Origin: Acidimicrobiia bacterium
GTDB taxonomy: Bacteria; Actinomycetota; Acidimicrobiia; Acidimicrobiales; SZUA-35
DNA length: 9,429 bases
Direction: 5' to 3'
Assembly: GCA_029857855.1 (NCBI GenBank)
Contig: JAOUGG010000063.1
Span: 1 to 9,429 of the forward strand
Position numbers and translations under genes: made by a program. How positions within the stretch are numbered: the stretch's first letter is position 1; every line of letters starts with the position of its first letter. The notes beneath the pieces are model-generated. The model saw only the letters and a program-made list of their open reading frames with translations, was not told where the DNA came from and did no database searches. Positions 1-6,553 of this stretch are shown here, piece after piece.

Positions 1-203
1 CGCTGGATCTCGGCGTCGTCGTGGAACTGGAAGACGGTGGCCGCGATCCCCGACAACACGGTCACGATGGCGATCATCAAACCGACACCGAGCCAGAGCC
101 TGCTGGCGGTCATGCCGGTTCGCGGGTTGGCGTCGGGCCCCCCGTCGGGCCCATGCTCGGACTGGTGGGCGTCGGCTTCGGCCTGCATCACTGATCCACT
201 CAT
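1..203 (-). CDS. Partial membrane-anchored protein, function unknown (C-terminus outside window)
   Basis: The reading frame runs off the left edge, so only about 67 N-terminal residues are visible. They comprise a hydrophilic Gly/Asp/His-rich head of about 33 residues, then one strongly hydrophobic segment (about residues 36-58, starting LWLGVGLMIA) and a charged stretch (HDDAEIQ). This looks like a cytoplasmic tail, one transmembrane helix and the beginning of an outside domain. No family can be recognised from this part. The start at 203 is preferred because a TANNNT hexamer (TACGGT, 213-218 on this strand) lies 9 nt upstream, as in neighbouring genes. In-frame ATGs at 236 and 242 are alternatives that would add 11 or 13 residues. 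It is divergent from the manA-like gene, with about 100 bp between the starts. The frame and membrane segment are directly visible; the function is unknown. Confidence 0.6.
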   Translation of the reverse strand, partial: MSGSVMQAEADAHQSEHGPDGGPDANPRTGMTASRLWLGVGLMIAIVTVLSGIAATVFQFHDDAEIQ

Positions 204-212
204 ACCGCCCAA

Positions 213-218
213 ACCGTA
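213..218 (-). promoter_or_regulatory. Candidate -10 hexamer (TACGGT) of the left-edge gene
   Basis: TACGGT on the minus strand matches TANNNT and lies 9 nt before the ATG at 203, which would give a leader of only about 3 nt. No convincing -35 box is visible. It is the loosest fit of the series of start-proximal hexamers in this window. Confidence 0.35.
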
Positions 219-290
219 GTGGAAATCGGCGCCCATCAGCATGCTCAGCAGACCAGAAGTTGCCGAGCTGTTACGGAAGTCGTGGTGGGC

Positions 291-296
291 TAGGGT
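291..296 (+). promoter_or_regulatory. Candidate -10 hexamer (TAGGGT) for a leaderless manA-like mRNA
   Basis: TAGGGT ends 6 nt before the GTG at 303, so transcription would begin at or next to the start codon. There is no Shine-Dalgarno sequence before this GTG and no clear -35 box. The same hexamer-N6-start spacing recurs at five other genes here. Confidence 0.6.
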
Positions 297-302
297 GCGA
301 AC

Positions 303-1382
303 GTGACAACCTCAACGTCCCCCGTTCTGCTCCCGCCCAACTCGATCGAGCACCAGTACCTCGGCGGCGACCTGATAGCGGCGCTGCGGGGAGGGCCCGG
401 AGGGCCGAACCGGCCGGAGGAATGGCTCGGGTCGGCCACCACCCGGTTCGGGGCCGACCCCGGCGCGGAGAACAACGGCCTCACCCTCATCGACGGCGTG
501 CCTCTGCGCGACCTCCTGGAGGCGGCGCCGGAGGAATGGCTCGGCGCCGAACATGTCGAACGCTACGGCACGTCACCGGCGCTGCTCGTCAAGTTGCTGC
601 ACGCCGGGCAGCGACTCCCTGTTCATCTCCACCCGACCCGCCGCTTCGCCCAGCGTCACCTCGACTGCCCGTTCGGCAAGTCGGAGGCCTGGCTCGTCCT
701 CGACCGGGATCGCAGCGACACCACCGTCTGGGTCGGCACCAACCGGCCGGTGGAGCGGGCGCAGTGGGAGGAGCTGATGGCGGCCCAGGATTCCGACGCC
801 ATGCTCGAGCTCCTCAACCCGGTCACGGTCGAACCGGGTGACGGGGTGTTCGTGCCCGCCGGATCACCGCACGCCATCGGCGAGGGCCTGGTGATCCTGG
901 AGCTGCAGGAGCCGACCGACTTCTCGATCCTCCTGGAATGGGAGGGGTTCGAGTTCGACGGCCCCAACGACGGACACCTCGACCTCGGCTTCGACACGGC
1001 GCTCGGGGCCATCAACCCGCATCCCTTCGGCGCCGACCGTCTCAACGAGCTGATCCTCCGGGGTTCGGCGACGGCCGGAGCCACCATCGGTCGGGCCCTT
1101 CCCGCCACGGCCGATCCCTACTTCGAATTGCACCGATGCTCAGCGGGAACCGGGTCGGTCACACTCCCGACGACGTTCGGCGTCCTCCTCCTCACCGACG
1201 GTTCGGGCACGATGACGTGGGCCGGTGACACCGACGGCGCAGGCCCAGCAACCGTCGAGCGGGGCGAGGCCTACGTCGTGCCCCACGCGGCCGGGCCGGT
1301 CACCCTGTCGGGCGATCTGACCGGCTACTTTGCCACGCCATCTCGGCCGGACACCGATCCGCCGGTCGAGTTCGACGCCTGA
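303..1382 (+). CDS. manA: Class I mannose-6-phosphate isomerase-like protein
   Basis: 359-residue cytosolic cupin-type protein resembling class I phosphomannose isomerases, zinc enzymes that interconvert mannose-6-phosphate and fructose-6-phosphate and so feed GDP-mannose and glycan synthesis. The family landmarks are present in order: an EEWLGS segment near residue 40 (usual form ESWE), the metal-site strand LPVHLHP at 105-111, GKSEAW at 125-130 with the ligand Glu128, and VPAGSPHAIG at 184-193 with His190. One oddity is visible: the first ligand position, normally Gln in a QxH pair, is His108 (HLH), so metal binding or substrate preference may differ. The protein is somewhat longer than the compact Bacillus-type enzymes of about 315 residues, and its C-terminal cupin half (about 265-345) is divergent. 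The GTG start follows a TANNNT-N6 promoter. Neighbours give no pathway context. Family assignment is firm; the exact substrate is inferred. Confidence 0.85.
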   Translation: MTTSTSPVLLPPNSIEHQYLGGDLIAALRGGPGGPNRPEEWLGSATTRFGADPGAENNGLTLIDGVPLRDLLEAAPEEWLGAEHVERYGTSPALLVKLLHAGQRLPVHLHPTRRFAQRHLDCPFGKSEAWLVLDRDRSDTTVWVGTNRPVERAQWEELMAAQDSDAMLELLNPVTVEPGDGVFVPAGSPHAIGEGLVILELQEPTDFSILLEWEGFEFDGPNDGHLDLGFDTALGAINPHPFGADRLNELILRGSATAGATIGRALPATADPYFELHRCSAGTGSVTLPTTFGVLLLTDGSGTMTWAGDTDGAGPATVERGEAYVVPHAAGPVTLSGDLTGYFATPSRPDTDPPVEFDA

Positions 1383-1787
<405 letters not shown>

Positions 1788-1797
1788 GCGGTCGGGG

Positions 1798-2676
1798 TCA
1801 CACCTCGGGCTTCGGGGCCGGGCGGCCGAACATCGCGAAGTAGTCGGCGGCGGTCAACGCCTCGACCGCCGGTTCGAGGAGATCCCCGAGCCGGTTCGCG
1901 GTTACGTGGTCGAAGGCTTCCCACATGGCGGCGGCCAGCTCGTTGGTGCGGGTCTCGAGCGCCCGCCGTCGGACCTGACCCTCTTCGGTCATGGCCTCGT
2001 CGGCGCTGATCCAACCGTCGGCGGTCAGCCGGTCGACGGCGGCCGACCACTCGTCGTCGCCCCAGCTGCGTGACGCCTTGAGGAAGCTCCGGCCCTTGCT
2101 CAACGCATAGGAGATCACGGTGCATTCGGCGCCGCTCAATGGCTCTGCGGTGAGCAGCGCGATGTGGCCGTCGCCCCGCCATTCCCGCAGCACGGCCACC
2201 AGTTGCCAGAGCCGCACCAGGTCGTCGTCGGGGCACTGGTCGAGGATGGCGGCGTGACCGGCGGCCAGTGGCCGGCCGGGCCAGGCCAGCCCGTCGACCA
2301 CCCGCTGGGCGATGTCGGTCGCCTCGGCGATGGCGTCGGCCGGCATGACGGGGCGCACGTGGGTGTTCAGGACTCGACCGACGGCCCGCCACCGGGCAGC
2401 CGACGCCTCGGTCGGTGAGACCGCCTCCCACCGACCCCGCATCCAGCGCTCCACCAGCGCGGGCGGAAAGTTGTAGAAGGTGGCGGTGATGACCTCGGGC
2501 GGCACCGGCCCCATCGGAGCGGACCGGGAGGCGAAGTAGCCGCTGCGACCATCCAGGCCGACCTTGTCGAACTCCTCCGTGGCCTCCGGGGCGGAGTAGA
2601 CGAAGACGTGGAACCAGGTGGTGATCCCGTGGAGGCGGGCAACGGTCTCCAGGGAGACGGGGGTGACGTCGGTCAT
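1798..2676 (-). CDS. SCO6745 family protein (SalK-like, possible winged-helix fold)
   Basis: 292-residue soluble protein without a signal peptide or membrane segment. It carries the signature I associate with the actinobacterial SCO6745/SalK family: WFHVFVYSAPEA near residue 21, GYFASRSAPMGPVPPEV at 46-62 and TATFYNFPPALVERW at 64-78. The second half resembles a winged-helix arrangement (the WISADEAMTEEGQVRRR region). Family members occur widely in actinobacteria, but no activity is established to my knowledge, so neither DNA binding nor catalysis should be assumed. The ATG at 2676 lies 6 nt after TAGTTT, giving a leaderless start. The gene is 37 bp downstream of the metalloprotease on the same strand but seems to have its own promoter, so the two may be independently expressed. 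Family membership is recalled from sequence resemblance; function is unknown. Confidence 0.8.
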   Translation of the reverse strand: MTDVTPVSLETVARLHGITTWFHVFVYSAPEATEEFDKVGLDGRSGYFASRSAPMGPVPPEVITATFYNFPPALVERWMRGRWEAVSPTEASAARWRAVGRVLNTHVRPVMPADAIAEATDIAQRVVDGLAWPGRPLAAGHAAILDQCPDDDLVRLWQLVAVLREWRGDGHIALLTAEPLSGAECTVISYALSKGRSFLKASRSWGDDEWSAAVDRLTADGWISADEAMTEEGQVRRRALETRTNELAAAMWEAFDHVTANRLGDLLEPAVEALTAADYFAMFGRPAPKPEV

Positions 2677-2682
2677 CCCGCC

Positions 2683-2688
2683 AAACTA
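2683..2688 (-). promoter_or_regulatory. Candidate -10 hexamer (TAGTTT) for the SCO6745-type gene
   Basis: TAGTTT on the minus strand ends 6 nt before the ATG at 2676. It lies in the 37-bp gap after the metalloprotease stop, so the downstream gene need not rely on read-through. Confidence 0.6.
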
Positions 2689-2713
2689 GTCGAGGCCGTC
2701 CGCGACGAGCCGA

Positions 2714-3532
2714 TCAGTCGATGGCCAACGCCGCCATCAGCTCGAGTTGGTCGGCGCTCGGTGGCGGGCCCAGCTTGGACCGGAAGTTGTCGGACTCGGC
2801 CTGCCAGTAGGCGAAGCTCTCGGCGAAGTCGCCGGCCCCGGTCCGGAAGTCCGACGACGCCGAACTGGGCCACCACGGCTCATTCTCGATGCCTCGGGCC
2901 GCCTGCCACGCTCGGCGATCACCGCCCTTGTTGAGCGTGACGTCGACGGCGTGACCCAGCTCGTGGGCCACGATGTGCACGAGCAGATCGTCGGTCTGGT
3001 CGTGACGCACGTAGACCTCGATGCGCTTGTCGTCCACCAGCGTCAGGCCGAACAAGCCCTCGCGACCATCGTCGAACTCGACGGTCCAACCCGGCAGCCT
3101 CTCCTGCCACGGGTAACCTATCTGCTCGAGCGCCCACCGGCCCCGCTCCTCGGCCGACGCCGACCCGGACGACAGCACCGACGGCGATTCGGATTCCGGC
3201 GACACCGACGGCGAGGCCGCTGCTCCCGACCTCGACTCCGTGGTCGTGGTCGTGGTCGACGAACCCTCGATCGTCGGTGGTTGGATGGCGTCGGCCGTGG
3301 CCGGCGGCTGCTCGCGGTCGATGATGGTCGGGCCGCCGGAGCTGATCAGCGCCATCGACTCCCGCTCCATGTGGGCCGTGGCCACCCGCACGCCGACGAT
3401 GGCCGACACCACCGCGACGAACAGGATCGTCACCGTGACCGTTCGCACTGGCCAGGTGATGGCGTTGCGGCGCCGGTCGGGGGCGGACGGGCGGGTCGAC
3501 GTCGTCTGCACCCGGTCCGCCTCGTGATCCAT
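2714..3532 (-). CDS. Membrane-anchored zinc metalloprotease-like protein (HELGH)
   Basis: 272 residues. A basic cytoplasmic N-terminus leads into one membrane segment (about 29-51, TVTVTILFVAVVSAIVGVRV). A low-complexity Ser/Thr/Pro/Glu linker (about 65-125) follows, including a run of six Thr at 93-98 encoded by a GTGGTC repeat. The C-terminal domain is probably extracytoplasmic and holds VAHELGHAVDV, with the zinc motif H190-E191-x-x-H194. GDFAESFAYW (234-243) places Glu238 where gluzincins with a distal Glu ligand (ATLF-like and related families) have E in an AE-[SA]-FA context. This suggests a secreted-side peptidase tethered to the membrane; the substrate is unknown. The start at 3532 is preferred over the in-frame start at 3565 because it follows TACGTT by 7 nt. 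It is divergent from the VOC gene. Cell-wall or surface-protein processing is possible but is inference only. Confidence 0.75.
   Translation of the reverse strand: MDHEADRVQTTSTRPSAPDRRRNAITWPVRTVTVTILFVAVVSAIVGVRVATAHMERESMALISSGGPTIIDREQPPATADAIQPPTIEGSSTTTTTTESRSGAAASPSVSPESESPSVLSSGSASAEERGRWALEQIGYPWQERLPGWTVEFDDGREGLFGLTLVDDKRIEVYVRHDQTDDLLVHIVAHELGHAVDVTLNKGGDRRAWQAARGIENEPWWPSSASSDFRTGAGDFAESFAYWQAESDNFRSKLGPPPSADQLELMAALAID
3240..3257 (+). repeat. Short tandem repeat, GTGGTC x3
   Basis: Three perfect copies of GTGGTC. On the minus strand they encode most of the Thr run in the metalloprotease linker. Because the unit is 6 nt, copy-number slippage would keep the frame and only change linker length. 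Confidence 0.8.
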
Positions 3533-3539
3533 CAAACCG

Positions 3540-3545
3540 AACGTA
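3540..3545 (-). promoter_or_regulatory. Candidate -10 hexamer (TACGTT) for the metalloprotease gene
   Basis: TACGTT on the minus strand lies 7 nt before the ATG at 3532, one more than the commonest spacing here, so the mRNA would be leaderless or have a 1-nt leader. It decides against the longer frame starting at 3565, whose start codon would lie upstream of this promoter. Confidence 0.5.
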
Positions 3546-3632
3546 CCGGCGGGCCAGGCGGCCAAACAGAGTCAAAGCGCCGCCCGGGCCGGGCCGTTCG
3601 GCCCAGCCGAATCGACAGGCAAGTACCGGGGG

Positions 3633-3638
3633 TAGCAT
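3633..3638 (+). promoter_or_regulatory. Candidate -10 hexamer (TAGCAT) for the VOC gene
   Basis: TAGCAT ends 6 nt before the ATG at 3645. A TCGACA at 3612-3617 resembles a -35 box with a short 15-nt spacer, but this is weak. The spacing supports ATG 3645 rather than the GTG directly before it at 3642. Confidence 0.6.
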
Positions 3639-3644
3639 CGGGTG

Positions 3645-4064
3645 ATGGCCACCGACTTCCAGATCACCTTCGACGCCGACGACCCTCCCGCACTGGCCGC
3701 CTTCTGGCAGCTGGCGATGGGCTACACGGCCGAACCGCCGCCTCCGGGTTTCGCCACCTGGGAGGAGTTCGCGGCCGCCAACGGCATCCCGGCCGACCAG
3801 ATCGGCAACTACGGCTCCGCCATCGACCCGTCGGGCACGGGCCCGAGAATGCTGTTCCTCAAGGTGCCCGAGGGCAAGACGGCCAAGAACAGGATGCATC
3901 TCGACCTGCTCGTGCCCGATCCCGAGGCCCACGTCGCCCGCCTGGTCGAGGCCGGGGCGACGAAGGTGGAGACCCGCAGCGAGATGGGCACCACCTGGAC
4001 CGTCATGCTCGACCCTGAACAGAACGAGTTCTGCGTGGCCAAGGACCACGTGGACCACGACTAG
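3645..4064 (+). CDS. VOC family (glyoxalase-like domain) protein
   Basis: 139-residue soluble protein of the vicinal oxygen chelate superfamily, closest in pattern to the actinobacterial glyoxalase-like domain proteins. An N-terminal FDADDPPALAAFW helix-strand (9-21) is followed by the second repeat with MHLDLLVPDPEAHVARL (84-100), GATKV (104-108) and the closing WTVMLDPEQNEFCV (118-131). His85 and Glu128 are the likely metal-ligand positions by analogy with other VOC proteins. The fold includes dioxygenases, glyoxalases, antibiotic-binding resistance proteins and epimerases, and nothing here picks one. The start at 3645 is set by TAGCAT-N6. Its stop codon TAG forms the first half of the promoter hexamer of the HIT gene, 10 nt upstream of that gene's start. 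Confidence 0.85.
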   Translation: MATDFQITFDADDPPALAAFWQLAMGYTAEPPPPGFATWEEFAAANGIPADQIGNYGSAIDPSGTGPRMLFLKVPEGKTAKNRMHLDLLVPDPEAHVARLVEAGATKVETRSEMGTTWTVMLDPEQNEFCVAKDHVDHD

Positions 4065-4067
4065 GAT
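4062..4067 (+). promoter_or_regulatory. Candidate -10 hexamer (TAGGAT) for the HIT gene, overlapping the VOC stop codon
   Basis: TAGGAT ends 6 nt before the GTG at 4074. Its first three bases are the TAG stop of the preceding VOC gene. The 9-nt gap would normally suggest translational coupling, but the gap (GATCTCGTC) contains no Shine-Dalgarno sequence. Confidence 0.55.
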
Positions 4068-4073
4068 CTCGTC

Positions 4074-4496
4074 GTGGCTTCCATCTTCACCAGGATCATC
4101 GACGGCGATATACCCGGTCGGATCATCTGGGCCGACGACGTCTGCGTGGCCATGGTCGACATCCGGCCGTTGCACCCCGGGCACTGCCTGGTGATCCCCC
4201 GAGCCGAGGTCGACCAGTGGACCGACCTCGACACCGCCACCGCACAACACCTGATGGCGGTGGCCCATCACATCGGCGACGCCCAGAAAGCGACCGTGGC
4301 CTGTGAACGGATCGGCTTGATGATCGCCGGCTTCGAGGTTCCCCACGCCCACGTGCACGTGGTGCCGATCTCGTCGATGGCCCATCTCGACTTCCGCAAC
4401 GCCGACTCGAACGCCCAAGCCGGCGATCTCGATGCCGTGGCCGACCGTCTCCGGGCCACGCTCCGAGCCGCAGGCCACACCGCCGTCGCCGGCTGA
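4074..4496 (+). CDS. HIT family protein (histidine triad nucleotide hydrolase/transferase)
   Basis: 140-residue cytosolic HIT-domain protein. Members hydrolyse or transfer nucleoside phosphates such as AMP-lysine, AMP-NH2 or dinucleoside polyphosphates. The N-terminal SIFTRIIDGDIPGRIIWADD (3-22) is typical of bacterial HinT-like proteins. The mid-region PLHPGHCLVIPR (32-43) and the active-site triad HAHVHVVP (91-98, His91/His93/His95) are intact, with His93 at the position of the usual nucleophile. A slightly long C-terminal helix (about 115-140) follows. The GTG start is supported by TAGGAT-N6 and by family alignment from memory. It is downstream of the VOC gene with a 9-nt gap but seems to have its own promoter. 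The next 181 bp are non-coding and hold the pilin leader. The natural substrate is unknown. Confidence 0.93.
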   Translation: MASIFTRIIDGDIPGRIIWADDVCVAMVDIRPLHPGHCLVIPRAEVDQWTDLDTATAQHLMAVAHHIGDAQKATVACERIGLMIAGFEVPHAHVHVVPISSMAHLDFRNADSNAQAGDLDAVADRLRATLRAAGHTAVAG

Positions 4497-4529
4497 GCAG
4501 CCCGATCCGGGCACCGAGCCGGGCACCAA

Positions 4530-4545
4530 CCCACGCCGAGGTGGG
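4530..4545 (+). terminator. Weak hairpin after the HIT gene
   Basis: CCCAC (4530-4534) pairs with GTGGG (4541-4545) around a 6-nt loop, 34 nt after the HIT stop. It is only 5 base pairs and has no T tract, so it may be chance. An imperfect 12-bp tandem repeat, CCGGGCACCGAG then CCGGGCACCAAC, lies just upstream. Confidence 0.25.
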
Positions 4546-4584
4546 CCGAACGACCCCCGGGTAGGAGTTCCCGAGTCGTTTGTG

Positions 4585-4677
4585 TGCCCCGACCCATCCA
4601 GAAAACCGAGCGGATCGACGATCACTTCTGTGCAAGCCCAAACGGGACCAAATACAGCACAGACCAAGGAACGTCAC
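4585..4677 (+). promoter_or_regulatory. Upstream/leader region of the first pilin gene, with Shine-Dalgarno
   Basis: This stretch aligns with 6554-6650 before the second pilin gene. Shared blocks include TGCCC, ATCCAG (4596-4601), TCGAYG (4615-4620), TCTGT..AAGCCC, CGGGACCAA and ACGTC. A Shine-Dalgarno AAGGA at 4666-4670 lies 7 nt before the ATG. No TANNNT hexamer occurs anywhere between the HIT stop and the ATG, so the promoter type differs from its neighbours; CATCCA/TATCCA is the best conserved -10 candidate and would give a leader of about 70 nt. Conservation between the copies is seen directly; the promoter role is inferred. Confidence 0.55.
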
Positions 4678-4860
4678 ATGATCCACTATGAATTCATCGC
4701 CGGCTGGCTCAAGGCCCACACCAAGACCGAACGAGGCGCCTCGCTCGTCGAGTACGCCCTCCTGGTCGCCCTGATCGCCGTCGTCTGTATCGGCGCCATC
4801 ACCTTCCTGGGCAACGAGGCCGCCGACAACTTCAGCGAAGTCGGCAACTCCATCAACTAG
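4678..4860 (+). CDS. flp: Flp/Fap-type pilin, copy 1
   Basis: 60-residue prepilin of the Flp class, the major subunit of tight-adherence (Tad) pili. A 20-residue basic leader ends in KTERG, and GASLVEYALL (20-29) holds the prepilin peptidase site between Gly20 and Ala21. Glu25 and Tyr26 form the conserved Glu-Tyr pair at mature positions 5 and 6. One hydrophobic helix (about 23-45, LVEYALLVALIAVVCIGAITFLG) is followed by a short polar tail ending NSIN. The mature subunit would be about 40 residues, anchored in the membrane until polymerised. ATG 4678 is chosen because AAGGA lies 7 nt upstream and because the second copy has the same boundary; the frame stays open further upstream but without conservation. 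No other tad/cpa gene is in the window, so assembly proteins must be elsewhere. It is identical in protein to copy 2. Confidence 0.93.
   Translation: MIHYEFIAGWLKAHTKTERGASLVEYALLVALIAVVCIGAITFLGNEAADNFSEVGNSIN
4678..4860 (+). repeat. 183-bp direct repeat, copy 1 (pilin coding sequence)
   Basis: This matches 6651-6833 at 182 of 183 positions by eye. The sole difference is synonymous: C at 4812 versus T at 6785, in Gly45. The repeats are 1973 bp apart, in the same orientation. The near-identity starts and stops at the start and stop codons. Confidence 0.95.
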
Positions 4861-4889
4861 GCGCATCGGCTTGGCCGACACCTACGGAA

Positions 4890-4925
4890 CGCCAAAGGGC
4901 GGGGCTTCGGTCCCGCCCTTTGGCG
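4890..4925 (+). terminator. Strong hairpin terminator after pilin copy 1
   Basis: A perfect 14-bp stem pairs 4890-4903 with 4912-4925. The inner GC..GT extends it by a C-G and a G-T pair around a TTCG tetraloop, an exceptionally stable cap. It starts 30 nt after the pilin stop. No T tract follows, so this is a U-less terminator type, or a 3' stabilising hairpin. It also insulates the monooxygenase promoter 20 nt downstream. Confidence 0.8.
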
Positions 4926-4944
4926 CGTCCCGGCCCGAAAACGA

Positions 4945-4950
4945 TAGTTT
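4945..4950 (+). promoter_or_regulatory. Candidate -10 hexamer (TAGTTT) for the monooxygenase gene
   Basis: TAGTTT ends 6 nt before the GTG at 4957 and begins 20 nt after the pilin terminator hairpin, so the gene can be transcribed independently as a leaderless mRNA. The same hexamer serves the SCO6745-type gene. Confidence 0.6.
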
Positions 4951-4956
4951 CGGGAC

Positions 4957-6462
4957 GTGTCGCACACCGACGTCATCATCATCGGGGCAGGCCTCTCCGG
5001 CATCGGCGCCGGCTATCACCTCCAGAAGTACTGTCCGGATCGGACGTATCTGATCCTCGAGGGTCGCCCACGGTTGGGGGGCACGTGGGACAAGTTCCGC
5101 TACCCGGGCATCCGCTCCGACAGCGACATGCACACGCTCGGCTACAGCTTCAAACCATGGAACGCCCCGAAGTCGATCTCGGACGGTCCGAGCATCCTGG
5201 CCTACCTGCAGGAGACGGCCGACGACTACGGGATCACCGAGCGGATCCGGTTCAACCGGCGCATGACCGCCGCCCACTGGTCGACCGAAACCGCCACATG
5301 GACGGTGACCGTCGAGGTCACCGACGACGGCCCGGACGGGGCGGCCGAGCCCAGGACCGAGCAACACAGCGCCAACTTTCTGCTCGTGTGCTCCGGCTAC
5401 TACAGCTACAAGGCGGGCTATCAACCGACCTTCGATGGTCAGGACGACTTCCCCGGTCCGATCATCCATCCCCAGGACTGGCCCGAGGATCTCGACTACA
5501 CGGGCAAGCGGGTGGCGATCATCGGGTCGGGAGCCACCGCCGTGACCCTGCTGCCGGCGATGGCGGGCGACGCCGCTCATGTCACGATGATCCAGCGTTC
5601 ACCGAGCTACCTGCTGTCGCGGCCCTCCGTCGATCCGGTGGCCCGACTGCTCAAACGATTCCTGCCCGACTCGTGGGCCCACCGGATCGCCCGACGGAAG
5701 AACGTCCGGCTCGGCACCCTCCTCTACAACCGGACCCGAACCGACCCCGACAAGGTCCGGGCCTTCCTGATCAACGAGGTCAGGAAGGGACTCAACCCGG
5801 ACATCGACGTCGACACGCACTTCACGCCGCGCTACAACCCGTGGGATCAGCGCCTGTGCCTGATTCCCGATGGAGACATGTTCGACGCCCTGAACTCGGG
5901 GAAGGCGTCGGTGGTCACCGATCACATCGACCGGTTCGTGCCCGAGGGTGTGCGGATGGCGTCGGGCGAGGTCGTCGAGGCCGACATCATCGTCACCGCC
6001 ACCGGCCTGCAACTGGTGACCCTCGGCGAGGCCGACTTCTTCGTCGACGGGAACCAGGTCGACTTCTCGAAGACCTGGACCTACAAGGGCCTGGCCTACT
6101 CCGACATCCCGAACATGGTCTCGGTCTTCGGATACATCAACCAGTCGTGGACCCTGCGCTCCGACATGATCTCGCGCTACGTCTGTCGACTCCTGAACCA
6201 CATGCGGAATACCGGCACCGACACCGTCGTTGCCCGACTTCGACCTTCGGACCGCGACATGACGCCGCGCCCGTGGATCGACGACTTCTCGGCGGGATAC
6301 ATGCAGCGCATGATGCCGCTGCTGCCGCGCCAGGGAAACCGCGAGCCATGGCTCAACACCCAGCGCTATGAGCGTGACGTCGAGCTCATCGCCAAGGCGG
6401 CCGTGACCGACGACGTCCTGGAGTTCACCAGCTCGCAACGGGTTCCGGCCTCCAGCCGTTGA
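4957..6462 (+). CDS. ethA: EthA-like flavin-containing (Baeyer-Villiger) monooxygenase
   Basis: 501-residue FAD- and NADPH-dependent monooxygenase, strongly similar from memory to mycobacterial EthA, which inserts oxygen into ketones and S-oxidises thioamides. An FAD-binding GAGLSG (10-15) lies in the N-terminal Rossmann fold, followed by GGTWDKFRYPGIRSDSDMHT (41-60). The Baeyer-Villiger signature FxGxxxHxxxW appears as F165-P-G-P-I-I-H171-P-Q-D-W175, and the NADPH-site GSGATA is at 190-195. YNPWDQRLCLIP (about 288-299), ATGL and the C-terminal NTQRYERD complete the family pattern. Length matches EthA (489). The GTG start follows TAGTTT-N6. It stands alone between the two pilin genes, with no adjacent ethR-type regulator; the nearest TetR gene is over 1 kb away and faces a transporter. 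The physiological substrate is unknown, possibly a lipid-derived ketone. Confidence 0.93.
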   Translation: MSHTDVIIIGAGLSGIGAGYHLQKYCPDRTYLILEGRPRLGGTWDKFRYPGIRSDSDMHTLGYSFKPWNAPKSISDGPSILAYLQETADDYGITERIRFNRRMTAAHWSTETATWTVTVEVTDDGPDGAAEPRTEQHSANFLLVCSGYYSYKAGYQPTFDGQDDFPGPIIHPQDWPEDLDYTGKRVAIIGSGATAVTLLPAMAGDAAHVTMIQRSPSYLLSRPSVDPVARLLKRFLPDSWAHRIARRKNVRLGTLLYNRTRTDPDKVRAFLINEVRKGLNPDIDVDTHFTPRYNPWDQRLCLIPDGDMFDALNSGKASVVTDHIDRFVPEGVRMASGEVVEADIIVTATGLQLVTLGEADFFVDGNQVDFSKTWTYKGLAYSDIPNMVSVFGYINQSWTLRSDMISRYVCRLLNHMRNTGTDTVVARLRPSDRDMTPRPWIDDFSAGYMQRMMPLLPRQGNREPWLNTQRYERDVELIAKAAVTDDVLEFTSSQRVPASSR

Positions 6463-6525
6463 CGCCGAGACGGTCGTGACGAGGCCACGCTGGTTCGAAT
6501 GGCCCGGGCCGATCGGCCTGTTTCC

Positions 6526-6537
6526 CGTCAATTGACG
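6526..6537. promoter_or_regulatory. 12-bp perfect palindrome upstream of pilin copy 2
   Basis: CGTCAATTGACG is its own reverse complement. It lies 17 bp before the block conserved between the two pilin upstream regions and has no counterpart before copy 1. It overlaps a 9-nt direct repeat, TTGACGCCG, also present at 6459-6467 over the monooxygenase stop. It could be an operator for copy 2 only; no regulator is known. Confidence 0.3.
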
Positions 6538-6553
6538 CCGTTCGAGCAAAAAC

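Noticed and set aside
3591..3604. GGGCCG-TT-CGGCCC inverted repeat between the divergent protease and VOC genes
   Set aside because: Six-base GC-only arms are expected by chance at this base composition. No second site or other sign of an operator was seen.
2919..4667. Long open frame on the minus strand (582 codons)
   Set aside because: It runs antisense across the VOC and HIT genes and out of frame through the metalloprotease. Its translation is Arg/Gly/His-rich without domain features, as expected for a shadow frame in GC-rich DNA.
4432..4677. In-frame extension upstream of pilin copy 1
   Set aside because: It overlaps the HIT gene and is not conserved as protein before copy 2. The Shine-Dalgarno sequence points to ATG 4678.
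4920..6371. Long open frame on the plus strand (483 codons)
   Set aside because: It lies out of frame inside the EthA-like gene, whose translation carries all family motifs. This frame is Arg/Pro-rich with no recognisable domain.
6509..6520. GGCCGATCGGCC palindrome after the monooxygenase
   Set aside because: It is short, GC-rich and could form only a 4-bp stem, so it does not support a terminator call.
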